Shown here: positions 49,001 to 57,734 of the stretch, piece by piece
Layout: the number at the start of each line of letters is the position of its first letter
How positions within the stretch are numbered: position 1 is the stretch's first letter
Assembly (NCBI GenBank): GCA_025345505.1
Contig: JANVCC010000130.1
Span: forward strand, 8,878,522 to 8,942,521
Direction: 5' to 3'
DNA length: 64,000 nt
From: Todiramphus chloris collaris
Lineage: Eukaryota > Chordata > Aves > Coraciiformes > Alcedinidae
Notes under the pieces: generated by a model
The model's input: the letters and a program-made list of their open reading frames with translations, nothing else
The model's database searches: none
What the model was told of the DNA's origin: nothing
Translations under genes and position numbers: made by a program

Positions 49001-51879
49001 CCTACCATTCCTCATCCCACAGTGCCCTCCTCTGCTAACAGAGAACACCATAAAGGTTCTGCACAAGGTGCATGAGTGTGATCCAGGGGTGATGGGAGTC
49101 TGGATAGATCTCCTGTTTCTCTTCATTCAGTAGCACAGCACAGCCACTCAAATAAAGCGCAAGTGACCGTGGCTATGAGGGCTTCCCTTTACAAAGGTCC
49201 CCTTACGGCTAACTCTTGAAAAGGGAAGGTTCAAGCCATAACTGGCAGCATGAATTTTTATTTTGATCCTCGGGGGGAAATCAGATAGTACTCCACTATG
49301 AATATAGTTCTCATGCAGCAGAGGCAGATTGATTACAACGTTACCTAGTAATATTTTAGTTTCCTCTGACATGGACTGAGACTGAAATTCCTTTATGCAC
49401 TCTCACTTTCTGGGTAGGTAAGTGCAAGATCTGTCCTACTACATATATTTCTTGTAATTTGTTATTTTGGAGGTTAAGTACTGGCCCTACTTGTTGGACA
49501 CCAGTATTAAGGACACCTTGTCAACCCACTCAGTGCGTACTTACCTCCTCTTTCTAGGTAAATAGATTTCTTTACCTTTTGTACCACAGTCTCAGAATCC
49601 TGTTACACATAGCCCCAGTCTGAGTGAGGAGCTTTTCAATAAATCTGCTCCCACTTACACAGCCTCCTCTTTTGAAAACCATGTGTTCCCCAGTAGCTTA
49701 CCAGTCCAGCGGTAGAAAACAAAAACAGTTCTCATACATCTAAGAGAGCAGGGTGTCAGAACCAGGGCAGCAAGTGCACCAGTCATAGCCTTGATGGGCA
49801 GGATTTTTCTAGGATGTATCCAAGAATGAGGTTGAAAAAAGTAATTGCAGGAAGAAACAAATACTGTTGCCGTTTTGCCTTCTGTGAAATAAGGTGGCTA
49901 TTTTGCCTTTGCAGCAGTTACCAGAACTGGTGGTTGGATGAGAATGTGGCATTCAGTCATTAGAATACATAAAAACAGTGCATGTTTCCCACCCCTCAGA
50001 AGTTCTTCGTCTGCTATTTGTGCATTTTAGGCTTTTCTACTGAGTGTAGAAAAACATCTAGGATGTAGATGCTCAGGGAAAGAGTGAAAAAGTCTGCCAG
50101 CAAGTGGGAACCTCACAGAAATACAGCATCCTTCTCTGTCTTCTGAACCTCATACTTCATAAATGTACATACTTCATAAATTTTGGTGTGATGTGTCTCA
50201 CTGTTGGTTTCTGTACTTTGGTCTAGGGGTGAGACAGCATTACATAAGGCAGCCTGCCAGCGCCATCGTACTGTCTGCCAGCTCCTGGTGGATGCGGGAG
50301 CCTCTCTGAGAAAGACAGACTCCAAGGTAACCCAGCTCCGTCAACCACTTTTAAAATATTGCAGCCAAGCAAGACTGATCAGCATCCGTCCCTGCTGTTT
50401 GCATGATTGAGGCTTCCTCATGTGTGCCAAGAGCAGCTCTTTTTAAACAAGCTATTTTTATTTAGAACTGTATTAATTTAAGCAAGTACAAGAGACTTCA
50501 GTTCAGTCCCTAGTGTGGGTCATCTTCACAGTAAGAGCCTGGCCTCAAAACTATTTGGTGCATTGGTTGTGAATGAAGCATCTTCATGGCACAGCAGCAT
50601 CTTCCTCCTGTGTGGTCAAAAGAGAGGCCTGTGGGCAAGGATCACCTGGGGGAACCTTGGTTTGGGATTGCGTAGCGTCTGTGCGGCTTGGTTATCGTGG
50701 CTGACTTGCTTTGTGAGGATGGCTATCCATTTTCTTTCGCCCTCGCTTTGCACCTGTGCTCACTGATGTGACACTAACCACAACCCTCTCTTAGTGTACG
50801 CTTGGCTGAAAAAGAAGTCTGGGCAAAATCTAGGAAATTCCTAAGTCTAGGAATATTCTGTCAATAGAACAATTTGATCACTTAGGAATATGGTCCAGAA
50901 TTCTGCCGCTCTGGTGTTTCTGAATATAAGCACCCTGTGGTCAGCAGCTGAAAGGTGATTGACTCTCTGGCTTCAAGAGTCAGAAGCATCTTTGATGAAG
51001 CAAGACAATTAAAAAAAATTCCTACCATGTTATGCTGTATAGAGTTGCCTATAAAGGGGAGAGAGGTCACCTGTTATCCAGAAAAGATTACTGTGCATTG
51101 CAGAAGATAATTTCTGCAACACCTGAAATTCAGACAAATGGCTTCTGACTTGTTAATCTTCATCTGCCTGGAAATCCAAGGAGTGGGAGTGTTTTTGTGG
51201 AGATACACAATGTGTTTCCAACATTTTTTCATAGTTTAGGATAAAGTCTTGTGGTCCAATTTAACAGTATTTTTAAGATAGCACAGATAACAGAGTAGCA
51301 AATTGATGCACTGAAAAATGATTTGTACTTGAGATAGAATAAGACATACTGAACTTATCTCAGATATTGGATATCTATCTCTGCACATCCTTAGCAAAGT
51401 GTGTAGTCTGTGAAGTTGCACTAGTGTTACCTACAGTACTGTGTGTCATATTCATTCACACAGGGATTGTAGCCCTAGAATGAGAAATCAGTTCCTTCAG
51501 CATGTGAGCCCTTCTGTGTGATGTATCAAATTAGCATGTCCTTGCAGAACTGTATGATTTGTCCTAAATCACACAAGGACTTTAAAAATCTTCAGAATCT
51601 CATGATTCTGACAGAAAAACTTAACACCAGCTTGTACAACACACAAAGAAATTCTCCAAAGATGCTTCTTTCCCTTCTGTAGTAATTTCTCTGAGTCACG
51701 CTTTCATCTGTTCTTCTAAACATGTTAGCACAAGATTTTCTCTTCATGTTTCTTTATTATAGGGTAAGACCCCTCGTGACAGGGCTCAGCAAGCTGGTGA
51801 CCCGGATCTGGCCTCCTACCTGGAAAGTCGACAAAACTACCAAATGGTTTCCCATGAGGATCTGGAGACAGCAGTCTGA
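932..51879 (+). CDS. DGKI: Diacylglycerol kinase iota, C-terminal part (10 exons)
   Basis: This is the 3' part of a type IV diacylglycerol kinase, the enzyme that phosphorylates diacylglycerol to phosphatidic acid and so ends DAG signalling. Exons: 932-1001, 2525-2565, 4141-4268, 4826-4951, 22894-22919, 39312-39349, 40887-41007, 48342-48378, 50227-50326 and 51763-51879. They join in frame over 804 nt, giving 267 residues and a TGA. The order is a conserved type IV segment ([16 protein letters not shown], then [16 protein letters not shown]), a linker with [15 protein letters not shown], about three to four ankyrin units, and the PDZ ligand ETAV at the end. The paralogue DGKZ has the same plan, but the linker ([16 protein letters not shown]) and SPVSSED point to DGKI. 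The C1 domains, MARCKS-like region and kinase core are upstream of the window. The mammalian protein is known to bind PSD-95-type scaffolds through its C-terminus. Identity is very likely; it rests on remembered family sequence, not on an alignment run here. Confidence 0.95.
1002..2524 (+). other. DGKI: DGKI intron, 1.5 kb
   Basis: AT-rich, with a short A-rich patch near 1865-1895. The longest open frame (1405-1830) has no family resemblance. Nothing else is supported. Confidence 0.8.
2525..2565 (+). CDS. DGKI: DGKI exon b: (A)[13 protein letters not shown]
   Basis: A 41-nt exon that enters in phase 1 and leaves in phase 0. It completes Ala and encodes [13 protein letters not shown], a block nearly invariant in type IV DGKs (DGKZ has TTASRFYRIDRAQ). 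The acceptor is TTGCAG after a pyrimidine-rich stretch and the donor is GTAAAT. It is too short to be found as an open frame and was placed by its motif and matching phases. Because 41 is not a multiple of three, skipping it would shift the frame. Confidence 0.93.
2566..4140 (+). other. DGKI: DGKI intron, 1.6 kb
   Basis: No repeats of note and no exon-like segment that fits the phases. The last 60 nt supply the acceptor of the exon at 4141. Confidence 0.8.
4141..4268 (+). CDS. DGKI: DGKI exon c: [20 protein letters not shown] block
   Basis: A 128-nt exon, phase 0 in and phase 2 out. It encodes [20 protein letters not shown] and then [23 protein letters not shown]. The first half is shared by DGKI and DGKZ (EIAQDEIYILDPELLG in DGKZ). 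The second half, [16 protein letters not shown], is DGKI-type and is where the two paralogues diverge. The acceptor is TCCAACAG and the donor GTGAGT is strong. This is the end of the conserved post-catalytic module and the start of the linker to the ankyrin repeats. Confidence 0.95.
4269..4825 (+). other. DGKI: DGKI intron, 0.56 kb
   Basis: A short intron with a strong pyrimidine tract (TTTTTTTCTTCCTTCTTCCCTTCC) spread over its last 30 nt before CTAG. Nothing else seen. Confidence 0.85.
4826..4951 (+). CDS. DGKI: DGKI exon d: serine-rich linker
   Basis: A 126-nt exon completing Gly and encoding [18 protein letters not shown], then [19 protein letters not shown] and THML plus CA of the next codon. 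The acceptor is TTCCCTTCCTAG. The donor is CA|GTAAGA. The [11 protein letters not shown] stretch is nearly identical in mammals; the part after HYE is more divergent, as expected for a flexible linker. The basic cluster next to serines could be a phosphorylation site, which is inference only. If the donor is not used, the frame reads CAG TAA, so retention of the following intron would end the protein exactly here. Confidence 0.94.
5180..5185 (+). terminator. AATAAA, candidate intronic poly(A) signal
   Basis: The hexamer lies about 230 nt after the donor of exon d, whose read-through frame stops at once (CAG TAA). Further AATAAA copies occur near 5793. Use of the site would give a DGKI form without ankyrin repeats or PDZ ligand. 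The hexamer is common in AT-rich DNA, so this is weak on its own. Confidence 0.2.
7805..7840. repeat. Alternating TG/TA tract
   Basis: TATGTATATGTGTGTGTG followed by TATACACATATATGTAC: alternating purine-pyrimidine and partly self-complementary around GTATAC. Confidence 0.85.
10546..10573. repeat. A-rich run, interrupted by one G
   Basis: Eighteen A, one G, then nine A. Simple repeat within the intron; no retroposed gene was recognised in front of it. Confidence 0.9.
16800..17575 (-). mobile_element. CR1 LINE, 5'-truncated, old and diverged
   Basis: Read on the minus strand this is the 3' part of a CR1 non-LTR retrotransposon. On the + strand it starts with the inverted tail (CACTCACAGAATTG, then AGAAGGACCTCAGAAGATTATC) and continues through blocks typical of reversed CR1: TTGAATATCTGCAAAGTTGG, CTTCTTTATACCTTCCC, CCCTGAGCCTTCTC, ACTGAGTACAGGG and CTCCAGCCTGTCTAGGTGAC. 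These belong to the end of the reverse-transcriptase ORF and the 3' UTR. The frame is broken many times, so the copy is dead. The 5' end is lost, as is usual for CR1. Subfamily not assigned; the boundaries are good to perhaps 20 nt at the tail and less at the other end. Confidence 0.85.
18992..19022. repeat. C31 homopolymer
   Basis: Thirty-one C in a row (G on the other strand), followed by TTCCG. Such a run is far rarer than A/T runs in a vertebrate genome and is hard to sequence, so its length is uncertain. Confidence 0.95.
22894..22919 (+). CDS. DGKI: DGKI exon e: 26-nt micro-exon (SPVSSEDQ)
   Basis: A micro-exon that completes Gln (CA|G), encodes SPVSSEDQ and leaves one base (phase 1). 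The acceptor is TGTTTTATTCCAG and the donor GTAAGA. Human DGKI has SPVSSEDH at the same place, and the phases fit exon d and exon f exactly, which is why so short a segment can be called. It sits alone between introns of about 18 kb and 16 kb. Skipping it would shift the frame ahead of the ankyrin repeats. Confidence 0.93.
22894..22919 (+). promoter_or_regulatory. DGKI: Micro-exon splice environment
   Basis: The acceptor TTTATTCCAG and donor AAG|GTAAGA are both strong. This is what a 26-nt exon needs to be recognised, since it is below the size usually defined across the exon. Confidence 0.5.
24068..24300 (-). mobile_element. Old CR1-type LINE 3' end
   Basis: CATAAAAATGGACAAACATG followed by TCAGACCAAAGATATATCTAGCCCA resembles the well-known reversed 3' end of an old sauropsid CR1 lineage (CATAAGAACGGCCATACTGG, then GTCAGACCAAAGGTCCATCTAGCCCA). 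Further on, CTAGTGGCC...GTGGATCCCCTG fits the same element. The similarity fades after about 150 nt, so the far boundary is a guess. It is highly diverged, consistent with an insertion that predates modern birds. Confidence 0.62.
24394..24453. repeat. Two-copy 30-bp tandem duplication
   Basis: 24394-24423 and 24424-24453 are near copies (both contain TTTCAAGACCTGG), differing at about six positions. It makes a ten-residue repeat in an open frame, but there is no sign that this frame is used. Confidence 0.85.
28060..28962 (+). mobile_element. CR1 LINE, 5'-truncated, about 0.9 kb
   Basis: The 3' end of a CR1 retrotransposon in sense orientation. Translated pieces match the end of the CR1 reverse-transcriptase protein: [49 protein letters not shown], then in other frames [60 protein letters not shown] and LNIRKNF. 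A stop follows KKANGVH, and the reading frame shifts before RPHLKWC and again after DRTR, so the copy cannot make protein. The 3' UTR ends with GGACTAGATAATCTTCAGAG and the tail CATTCTGTGATTGTGT. Compared with the minus-strand copy at 16.8 kb it is much better preserved and so younger. Confidence 0.95.
38806..38847. repeat. Short AT-rich tandem repeat, about 2.5 copies of 16-17 bp
   Basis: The unit TTCTATTTGAATAAATA occurs at 38806-38822, again at 38823-38838 with one base fewer, then a partial TTCTATTTT. Each full unit contains AATAAA. Confidence 0.85.
39312..39349 (+). CDS. DGKI: DGKI exon f: start of ankyrin region
   Basis: A 38-nt exon completing Ala (G|CA) and encoding [12 protein letters not shown], phase 0 at its end. 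The acceptor is GTCTTTTGCAG and the donor GTAAGT. It is the first helix of the first ankyrin-like unit; the human form is [12 protein letters not shown]. The sequence continues directly into exon g ([14 protein letters not shown]), which completes the unit. Confidence 0.94.
39350..40886 (+). other. DGKI: DGKI intron, 1.5 kb
   Basis: No repeats of note and no extra exon supported. It ends in a TTTTGTTTTGTTTTCCAG acceptor. Confidence 0.85.
40887..41007 (+). CDS. DGKI: DGKI exon g: ankyrin repeat
   Basis: A 121-nt exon, phase 0 in and phase 1 out, encoding [20 protein letters not shown] then [20 protein letters not shown]. The LLHHAAKTG...[10 protein letters not shown] part has the ankyrin TPLHxAAxxG...VVxxLLxxG pattern. 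The acceptor follows a TTTTGTTTTGTTTTCCAG tract and the donor is GTAAGT. The human protein has ESYKNGGSLL where this one has [10 protein letters not shown], a fairly variable stretch. Ankyrin repeats serve protein contact; in the paralogue DGKZ this region is reported to bind partners such as the leptin receptor. Confidence 0.96.
43226..43249. repeat. (ATC)n microsatellite, 7-8 units
   Basis: A pure trinucleotide run within the intron. It makes a run of Met in the reverse frame, which is an artefact. Confidence 0.95.
44301..44357 (-). mobile_element. CR1 3' tail fragment, minus orientation
   Basis: GGATTACAGAGG followed by TTAGAAAAGGACCTCCAAAATC is the reversed CR1 tail (compare GAATCACAGAA... 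and GGAAAAGACCTCCAAGATCATCGAG). Only about 55 nt remain recognisable. Confidence 0.6.
44451..44505 (+). mobile_element. CR1 3' tail fragment, plus orientation
   Basis: ATTGGACTAGATGATTGTAA then AGGTCTTTTTCAATCTAGGA and ATTCTGTGATTCC is the sense CR1 tail. It lies about 95 nt from a tail in the opposite sense, so the two form an inverted repeat. Confidence 0.8.
45773..45809. repeat. Polypyrimidine tract, 37 nt pure C/T
   Basis: Pure C/T on the + strand, in a wider C/T-rich belt from about 45715 to 45935 with only scattered purines. This explains the Leu/Ser/Phe/Pro-rich open frames on the + strand and the Arg/Glu-rich one on the - strand. Confidence 0.9.
48342..48378 (+). CDS. DGKI: DGKI exon h: [12 protein letters not shown] linker between ankyrin units
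   Basis: A 37-nt exon completing Gly and encoding [11 protein letters not shown] plus AC of a Thr codon, phase 2 out. The acceptor is GTCTTTTGCAG and the donor GTAAGT. The peptide is nearly the same as in mammals (PSELLDMADSET) and gives the beta-hairpin loop between two ankyrin repeats. It was placed by motif and by exact phase fit with exons g and i. Confidence 0.94.
48379..50226 (+). other. DGKI: DGKI intron, 1.8 kb
   Basis: No repeats of note. The last part supplies the TTTCTGTACTTTGGTCTAG acceptor. Confidence 0.85.
50227..50326 (+). CDS. DGKI: DGKI exon i: second ankyrin repeat
   Basis: A 100-nt exon completing Thr and encoding [20 protein letters not shown] then [13 protein letters not shown], phase 0 out. 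[10 protein letters not shown]...[16 protein letters not shown] is a textbook ankyrin repeat. The acceptor is TTTGGTCTAG and the donor is GTAACC. If this donor were not used, the frame would stay open for about 27 more codons before a stop, so an intron-retained form would lose the PDZ ligand. Confidence 0.96.
50327..51762 (+). other. DGKI: DGKI intron, 1.4 kb
   Basis: The first 80 nt stay open in the DGKI frame. No repeats and no extra exon supported. Confidence 0.85.
51763..51879 (+). CDS. DGKI: DGKI last coding exon: end of ankyrin region and PDZ ligand ETAV
   Basis: 117 coding nt including TGA at 51877-51879. It encodes [20 protein letters not shown] then [18 protein letters not shown]. 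The first part is a degenerate last ankyrin unit. The last four residues, ETAV, are a class I PDZ ligand (S/T-x-V), shared with human DGKI and DGKZ. The acceptor is TTTCTTTATTATAG. In mammals this tail is reported to dock the kinase on PSD-95 family scaffolds at synapses. The exon continues into the 3' UTR. Confidence 0.97.
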   Translation, partial: GKTPRDRAQQAGDPDLASYLESRQNYQMVSHEDLETAV

Positions 51880-53582
51880 TGTCTGAAAATGTCAAAGAGG
51901 ATCCTTGGAAATCACAAGACTGCACCTGAGGCACTCGGGCATCATGTGAGGAACAAGCTGATGGAATCAATGTGTCTCTCACTCTCGTGGAAAATACCTG
52001 AGGACATGCCACCAGTTTCTAAGGGCTACTGAGTCTTGCCACGGAACAGTTAGGTTCCATAAGTTAGCCCATGATGGATGAGGCGGGACACTCAAAGGTC
52101 TGTGGAATCCATGGGCCATGGAAATTTACCTTTATTGCTTCCAGCAAGTAGCATGAACTTCTCCCATGTTCATCTGTACAATTTATTAAAAAAAGAAAGA
52201 AAGAAAAAAGGAAAAAAAACAAGAAAAGAGAAAAGGGTGTGGGGGAACCTAACTAACTGGTACATTAAAACACCTAACCAGGCCCTCCGGCATTCCTTTT
52301 ATTCTCCCATTTCCCTCACTTAGCATCAATTAAATAGTACCTTTTTTCTCTGTGTTAAGTCTTCACAAATGGTCAGGCAGTAGCAAAAATTTTGAGCCCC
52401 TCTGGATGCCCTTAGGAAAAACCCAACATTTCTACTGGCTGTGTTCCCTTCCTTCCTGTCTTCTTGGAAGCTGCAGCCTCAGTGCTCAGTCATCAGGGAG
52501 TTTTCTCACTTTTGAAGAGGACTCTGCCCACTCTGCCTTGTTTCCCAGGGTGTGAGGCAGTTAGATTTACAGCAGTAACAAAACCTAACCTCCTGATTTT
52601 TGCTGGGTACATGGTTAAGGTATCGTCACGAGACAGTCATTTGTGTGCAAAGGAGTTGTATGGGGTACACCACATTGTATGGCAGAACAGAAAGTTAACA
52701 GTAAGATTTCTCATGCCACCATTGTGCATATAATGACCGACCCAATTCTACTCAGGTTTCAGGCCTGCCTAAAAGTCAATAGCTATTTTTTTGCTTTTGA
52801 AAAGGTGGGGTTTATACTGGGGAAAGATCTGTGCAAGATGGAGGGGATTCTGCTGGACTGACTTATGGACCCGGCCCCTTTTGCATTGCAGCCAGAGGTA
52901 GGAAGGAGACCTGGAACATCCCTGGTCATCCTAGGCTTACTGCTGTCAGCAAACCAAGTGAGCACTGTCCTGGTCACATTGGGAACAGAAAAGCCTTCTT
53001 TGACCGAACCCATAAACTATCCTATTCCCCAAGGCAACACAGCCTCAGAGAGGCTATCCCATTGGAGAAGGGCAAGTGGCAGCTCTTTGCCTCACTACCC
53101 ACTATAGGCTCAAAAATGTAAAGTTGCTTAGCGACTGTAAAGGCCGGATGTGTGTGTCTTCTGTACTTGTCAGCTCTCTGTCTTACCTCAAAGATTGTAA
53201 TCACAAAAGAAGAGAAAGCAAACACTCATACACACAAGCATACGCAAAATGTTCATCTTCAGATTTTCAATCATTATGGACAACTCATCTGCCCAAAACA
53301 GCAGAGCTTCCACGTCCACTTTGTCTGACCAGTTCCCCTGAAGACACTCACAGCCCACTTTTGGCAAACCTCTTGCAATAGATTTTTAAATTTTGCTTTG
53401 TTGTTTGTTTTGAAAGATCCACTGGTGTTTGTTTTCACGCGCCTTGCTAGGTGTAGGTCTCTGGTAGATGGTGATCATTGGGATTACATGCAGTTTGGAA
53501 ACGATGAAAATAACTCAGGTCAGATAAATTTTTCTTCCTTGGTAGAAGTTTTCAAAATTAAATGAATACAACTCTTTTTTTA

Positions 53583-53682
53583 TTTCTTCCCCTTCCTTCT
53601 TTCTTCCCCTTCCTTCTTTCTTCCCCTTCCTTCTTTCTTCCCCTTCCTTCTTTCTTCCCCTTCCTTCTTTCTTCCCCTTCCT
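53583..53682. repeat. 17-bp minisatellite, about 5.6 copies, pure pyrimidine
   Basis: The unit TTCCCCTTCCTTCTTTC begins at 53587, 53604, 53621, 53638, 53655 and 53672. Because 17 is not a multiple of three, the open frames through it repeat every 17 codons. The copies are essentially identical, which suggests recent expansion and likely length variation. Confidence 0.95.
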
Positions 53683-53709
53683 CTCTCTCTCTTTTTCTCT
53701 CTCTCTCTT

Positions 53710-53756
<47 letters not shown>

Positions 53757-53808
53757 TTCTCTCTCTCTCTTTCTCTCTCTCTCTTTCTCTCTCTCTCTCT
53801 TTCTCTCT
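53683..53808. repeat. (CT)n with regular TTT interruptions
   Basis: CT dinucleotide repeat with TTTCT breaks about every 12-16 nt, running without a purine into the assembly gap. Together with the minisatellite it makes 226 nt of unbroken C/T. Confidence 0.95.
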
Positions 53809-53908
53809 NNNNNNNNNNNNNNNNNNNNNNNNNNNNNNNNNNNNNNNNNNNNNNNNNNNNNNNNNNNNNNNNNNNNNNNNNNNNNNNNNNNNNNNNNNNN
53901 NNNNNNNN
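53809..53908. other. Assembly gap (100 N)
   Basis: Exactly 100 N, the usual placeholder for a gap of unknown size. CT repeat lies to the left and twelve T to the right, so the missing part is probably more low-complexity sequence. Confidence 0.97.
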
Positions 53909-54074
53909 TTTTTTTTTTTTCTCCATTTTTCAAAAGTTCATTTGTTATGAGCAAAACATTTCTTTAGTATTTCTTCCTCTGGAAGGAAACTATATATATT
54001 TGTAATCTGTAGATCAGTGGCAACATGAAATGTATTTTGTCTTATTTTCTGTCTTTAAATTTTCTGTTTAAAAC

Positions 54075-54080
54075 AATAAA
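54075..54080 (+). terminator. AATAAA, proximal candidate poly(A) signal for DGKI
   Basis: AATAAA in an AT-rich setting, followed about 60 nt later by a TGTGTGTATATA run that could serve as the downstream GU element and also contains a Pumilio-type TGTATATA (54143-54150). It is about 2.2 kb after the stop codon. Cleavage here is a prediction only. Confidence 0.45.
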
Positions 54081-55324
54081 ATATGAAAGCCAAATTACAT
54101 CCCTTGATAATCGTCCAGGGGCTTGTGGCAAAGGTCAGTGTGTGTATATATTAGAACAGAATTTAGCAACTGTTAAAATAAAAAATCAGAGTATAATTTT
54201 GGTGTATGTGAAATTTCCACAAGGAAGATCCTCGCACTATGGTTTCATAGTAGGCCTTGCATCATTTCCCAGCTGTGAGGAAAGACATTACTGTAATATT
54301 TCTATATATTTGACAAAAGTAAGAATTATGTTAGGATCAGTTTTATCTTTTTGCTTTCTTTTACTGATGTGAGAAACCAGGGAAGCTTCAGTGACAGCAG
54401 AGGCTTGGTTCTGTCCTGTGCCAGACTGATACCTGAGCAGAGGATGTTCAGTGAGCACACTGCAGCTCTCTGCTCCTTTAGTCCCATGAAGCACATGGAG
54501 CAGTAAAGGCTTGCTCTAATCACAAGTAGCTTCCAGAGGCCACATGTCAATTATGATAAGGGAGCTAGGTCTGGTCCCTCTCTGTCCCCAGTGGTCCTTC
54601 CCTCAGTGGGACATCCCCCTGTGCCTAGAAGGGTGGCTGCAGCAGGGGGTGCCTCTGGAGCAGCTTGGCAGGATGGGCACATTTCCTGAGGTCTTTTGTG
54701 CCTTTCAGACTGCTCAAAGGAGCTTAAAGCACACGAGAGAGTCTGGCTTGCCTTTTTCCCCAGCAGCTGGAGTATGATGCCATGATCAGAGTGAGCCTGT
54801 TGTGCCTCTGGAAAGCTGCCTGTGCTGTGTGTTCAGTAGGAGGCAGTTACCGTATGATGAAAATAAACTCCAGCACTGGAGATAGGAGAGGAGCTGTCTG
54901 TAGGTAGTGCCTTTAATATTCAAGTGTCCCAAAGCACTGCATACATAATGCATTAGATACTGGTGATGTATTTGTAGATAACAGAGCATGTATATTGTTT
55001 TCTGCGATGGCTTGCACATAGCCAGGGATATCAGAAGTTAGTTCACTGAGGGAAGGGGTTTTTTGGGCCAGGTTGCTGCAGGATTATTCCTTACCCCTTT
55101 TTAAGCGTGATGGGATTCTTAATTTTGGACAGCTACCAGAAGCAGGCAGACTTTGCCACAGTTAAAGGTGACACGTGTGTATTGAATCTCTTGAACACTT
55201 GGGATCTAGCTTACTACAGTATCATTGTGCCTGCACTGTGCAGGGCCCAAATTTCAGTGTGCAGCTTGTAACCCAATTAAGTTACATGTAAAACATTTTG
55301 ATTTACTAAAATATCTGTCAAGTG

Positions 55325-55425
55325 GCTGTGTCTATTTATGTCTGTGTATTGCTATGTATATGCATATTTATAAATACCAGTATGCATATATATAGCTGTA
55401 CACACACATATGCGCACAGACTTAG
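55325..55425. repeat. TG/TA/CA-rich alternating patch
   Basis: A 100-nt stretch with TATGTATATGCATA, GTATGCATATATATAG and TACACACACATATGCGC blocks, imperfect but mostly alternating purine and pyrimidine. Confidence 0.7.
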
Positions 55426-57734
55426 AATTGTGTCATTTGAATGTCAAAGTCCATAGGGATGCTCAGCTACTGAGGATGCTGGACTGAGAAAATGTCATTT
55501 TCCATTTTAATTTGTTATTAAAGGGGACCCTTTTCAGTAGAACTGAGGAGCTCCTGAATTGTTCATTGTACTGGTTTTACTATCTCATTTTGGAGTTAAA
55601 TGGAGGGAAAGAAAATATTTATAATGTTGATGAAATAAACTTACTTTTGTTATTTAATAGCATCAGTTATTCTTATTATTTCATGTTTCAATGCTAGAGG
55701 AATCTTCATATGTTATTCAAGACATGACAATGTCATACATTTCTCACTAATTGTAGCATCCCTCCATACTGTGAGGTGTGAAGCTGAATGACTCATGTAA
55801 GACAGGAGTTCAAGGCAAATTTTGCCTGTTACCAAACAGGCCTCAGACTCCAGTTGCTCTTTCATCATTTTACATTACAGTTTGTCTATGTTTCAGCACT
55901 TTAAGATGTCTGCAGATGTTTTTACTGACACCTGTCACCCTTGCTTTTCCCCAGCAGCTGTAGAATTGCTCAGTCTCAACTTCTGGTGCTGTAGCCTGGA
56001 TTTGGACTGCATGAGATGCCCCTGCTACATGAGGACTGTTCATACAGAAGCACCATAGACATAAAGAAACTAGAACAAAATTGATGTTTTGTTGCCATTA
56101 ATCCTTCTAGCTGTCTGCAGAGCTGGTGCCATTGTGGATGACTAGATGGGGCACATGTTTTTTTCTGCTGATGGTGTCCATGGAAGGTTTGAGTAGTATT
56201 TAATGGCCTCTTTTCCTCATTATTATCTTTGTCTTTGCTGTGACTGTGACATGCATATGGTAGTGGAAGTCACTAACACACAACCTCCACCTACAAGGGG
56301 GTTATTTTTCTTTCAGTTATCCCAGATGCCTCCTGTGGGATATGCTTATGTGTTGACCTTTCCAGTACGTCAAAAGCATGTTGAGATGATCTGACTCTGG
56401 ACAAAAGCTATAAAATGGGCAAGGTACATTGGTAGCCTTCAGCTTGCTGAGACTTTAATGGTACTCAAGGAATGTATGGACATGCTGGGAATTTGTATGC
56501 CTTGAACACACTCCAAGGACAATTCTGTCCTTGCACTCCATGTAATCCCAAGAAGAAAGCAGTTCCTCATGCTGATCCATTTGAGGTCTGTCATTTTCTT
56601 TCCCCTACTTTTGGCTTCTTTTGCATCAGGCTAACATCCATGAAGAAGTATTCTATAAGAGTGGTGTTTAAACTTATTGAAAGTAACATTTCTATTTTCA
56701 TTATACTCATTGTTTTCCATTCATTAGATATTATTTCCCCCACTGAGTCACTGCCAAAGCAACACTGGGCTGTTAGCTTCCTAATTAATCTGAAGCATCA
56801 AATGTGAGTATCTTCAGTTTCTTCAGCAGTCTTGAAAACAGATTATTATATACCTGTGCCTTTCTGAATACCTATGAAGCTATTTTGCAATGTATTTTTC
56901 TTAGTAATGGATAGCTACTAGCTTTAAAATCCCATGAGCTGCCTGCCAAAATCTTGATTGCAATGGCAACTCCATGGCTTACTAGTATGTTGATGAAGAC
57001 CAGAATTATGTGGAGGATGTGTCCTGAGCTTCAGTGCTTTAACTGCTATTGGAAGGGCCGAATACAGCTTATGGTTACACTGTAGACATGTCCCAAACAC
57101 AGCTCTTGGGGATGACAGAAGATACAGAGGAGGCAGGATATCTTGTCCTTTGCTGAGGAGTTAACCAACACAGATAGACTGCAGCAGCTGGGTGCTTGGC
57201 TTGGGCTGTCCAAAAGCAGGTGAAATACTTGAGCAGTTTCTTGCTTCTAATTCTATGTAAAAACCGACTTGGGAGGGATGGACTACCCAGCAGCCAAAGC
57301 AGTGACCGTGGCTAAGTGTACTCTGAGTTGTGCCATGGCACCACACTTCTCTGGACTGCCTACCTGAGATCCTCTGCAGGTACCAGAGCTCAGGGGCCTT
57401 CCTTTCTCTCCAGAGCATGTTTCCAGCACCACTGCCCATGGTGCTACCCTCAGAGAGTGGCATTCTCTTGTCCCCTCTAGATATGCACTGGAGCAACACC
57501 CTCCACCTTCGCCAAGGGGTTTCCTGGCCCACATATGGTGCCATTCCTGCAAAAGAGAAAAATTGCCTCCCTTGATCAAACCAGTAAATTCATTACAGTT
57601 GACTTCAGTGATTAGCCAGGCTTGGAGCTGAATAACCTTACTGTATTCAGTCATCAGAGTGCATCTTGTCTCCTGCCTTATTTATAAGGTGCCACATTCC
57701 AGTCTCAGCTGCAGTTTCTTGTTTCTCACACAGC

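Larger units (their letters stand above)
51880..54100 (+). other. DGKI: DGKI 3' UTR, minimum likely extent
   Basis: Sequence after the stop codon. The first good poly(A) signal in a suitable context is AATAAA at 54075-54080, with a TG-rich stretch ending in TGTATATA about 60 nt further on. The stretch holds an A-rich patch (about 52185-52240), a 17-bp minisatellite, a CT tract and a 100-N gap. The true 3' end is uncertain, because further AATAAA hexamers lie up to 63123 and the mammalian UTR can be long. No coding potential is evident. Confidence 0.55.

Noticed and set aside
53558-54005. Arg/Glu-rich and Leu/Ser/Phe-rich open frames of up to 147 codons across the CT repeat and gap
   Set aside because: Translation of simple repeats and N bases; not coding.
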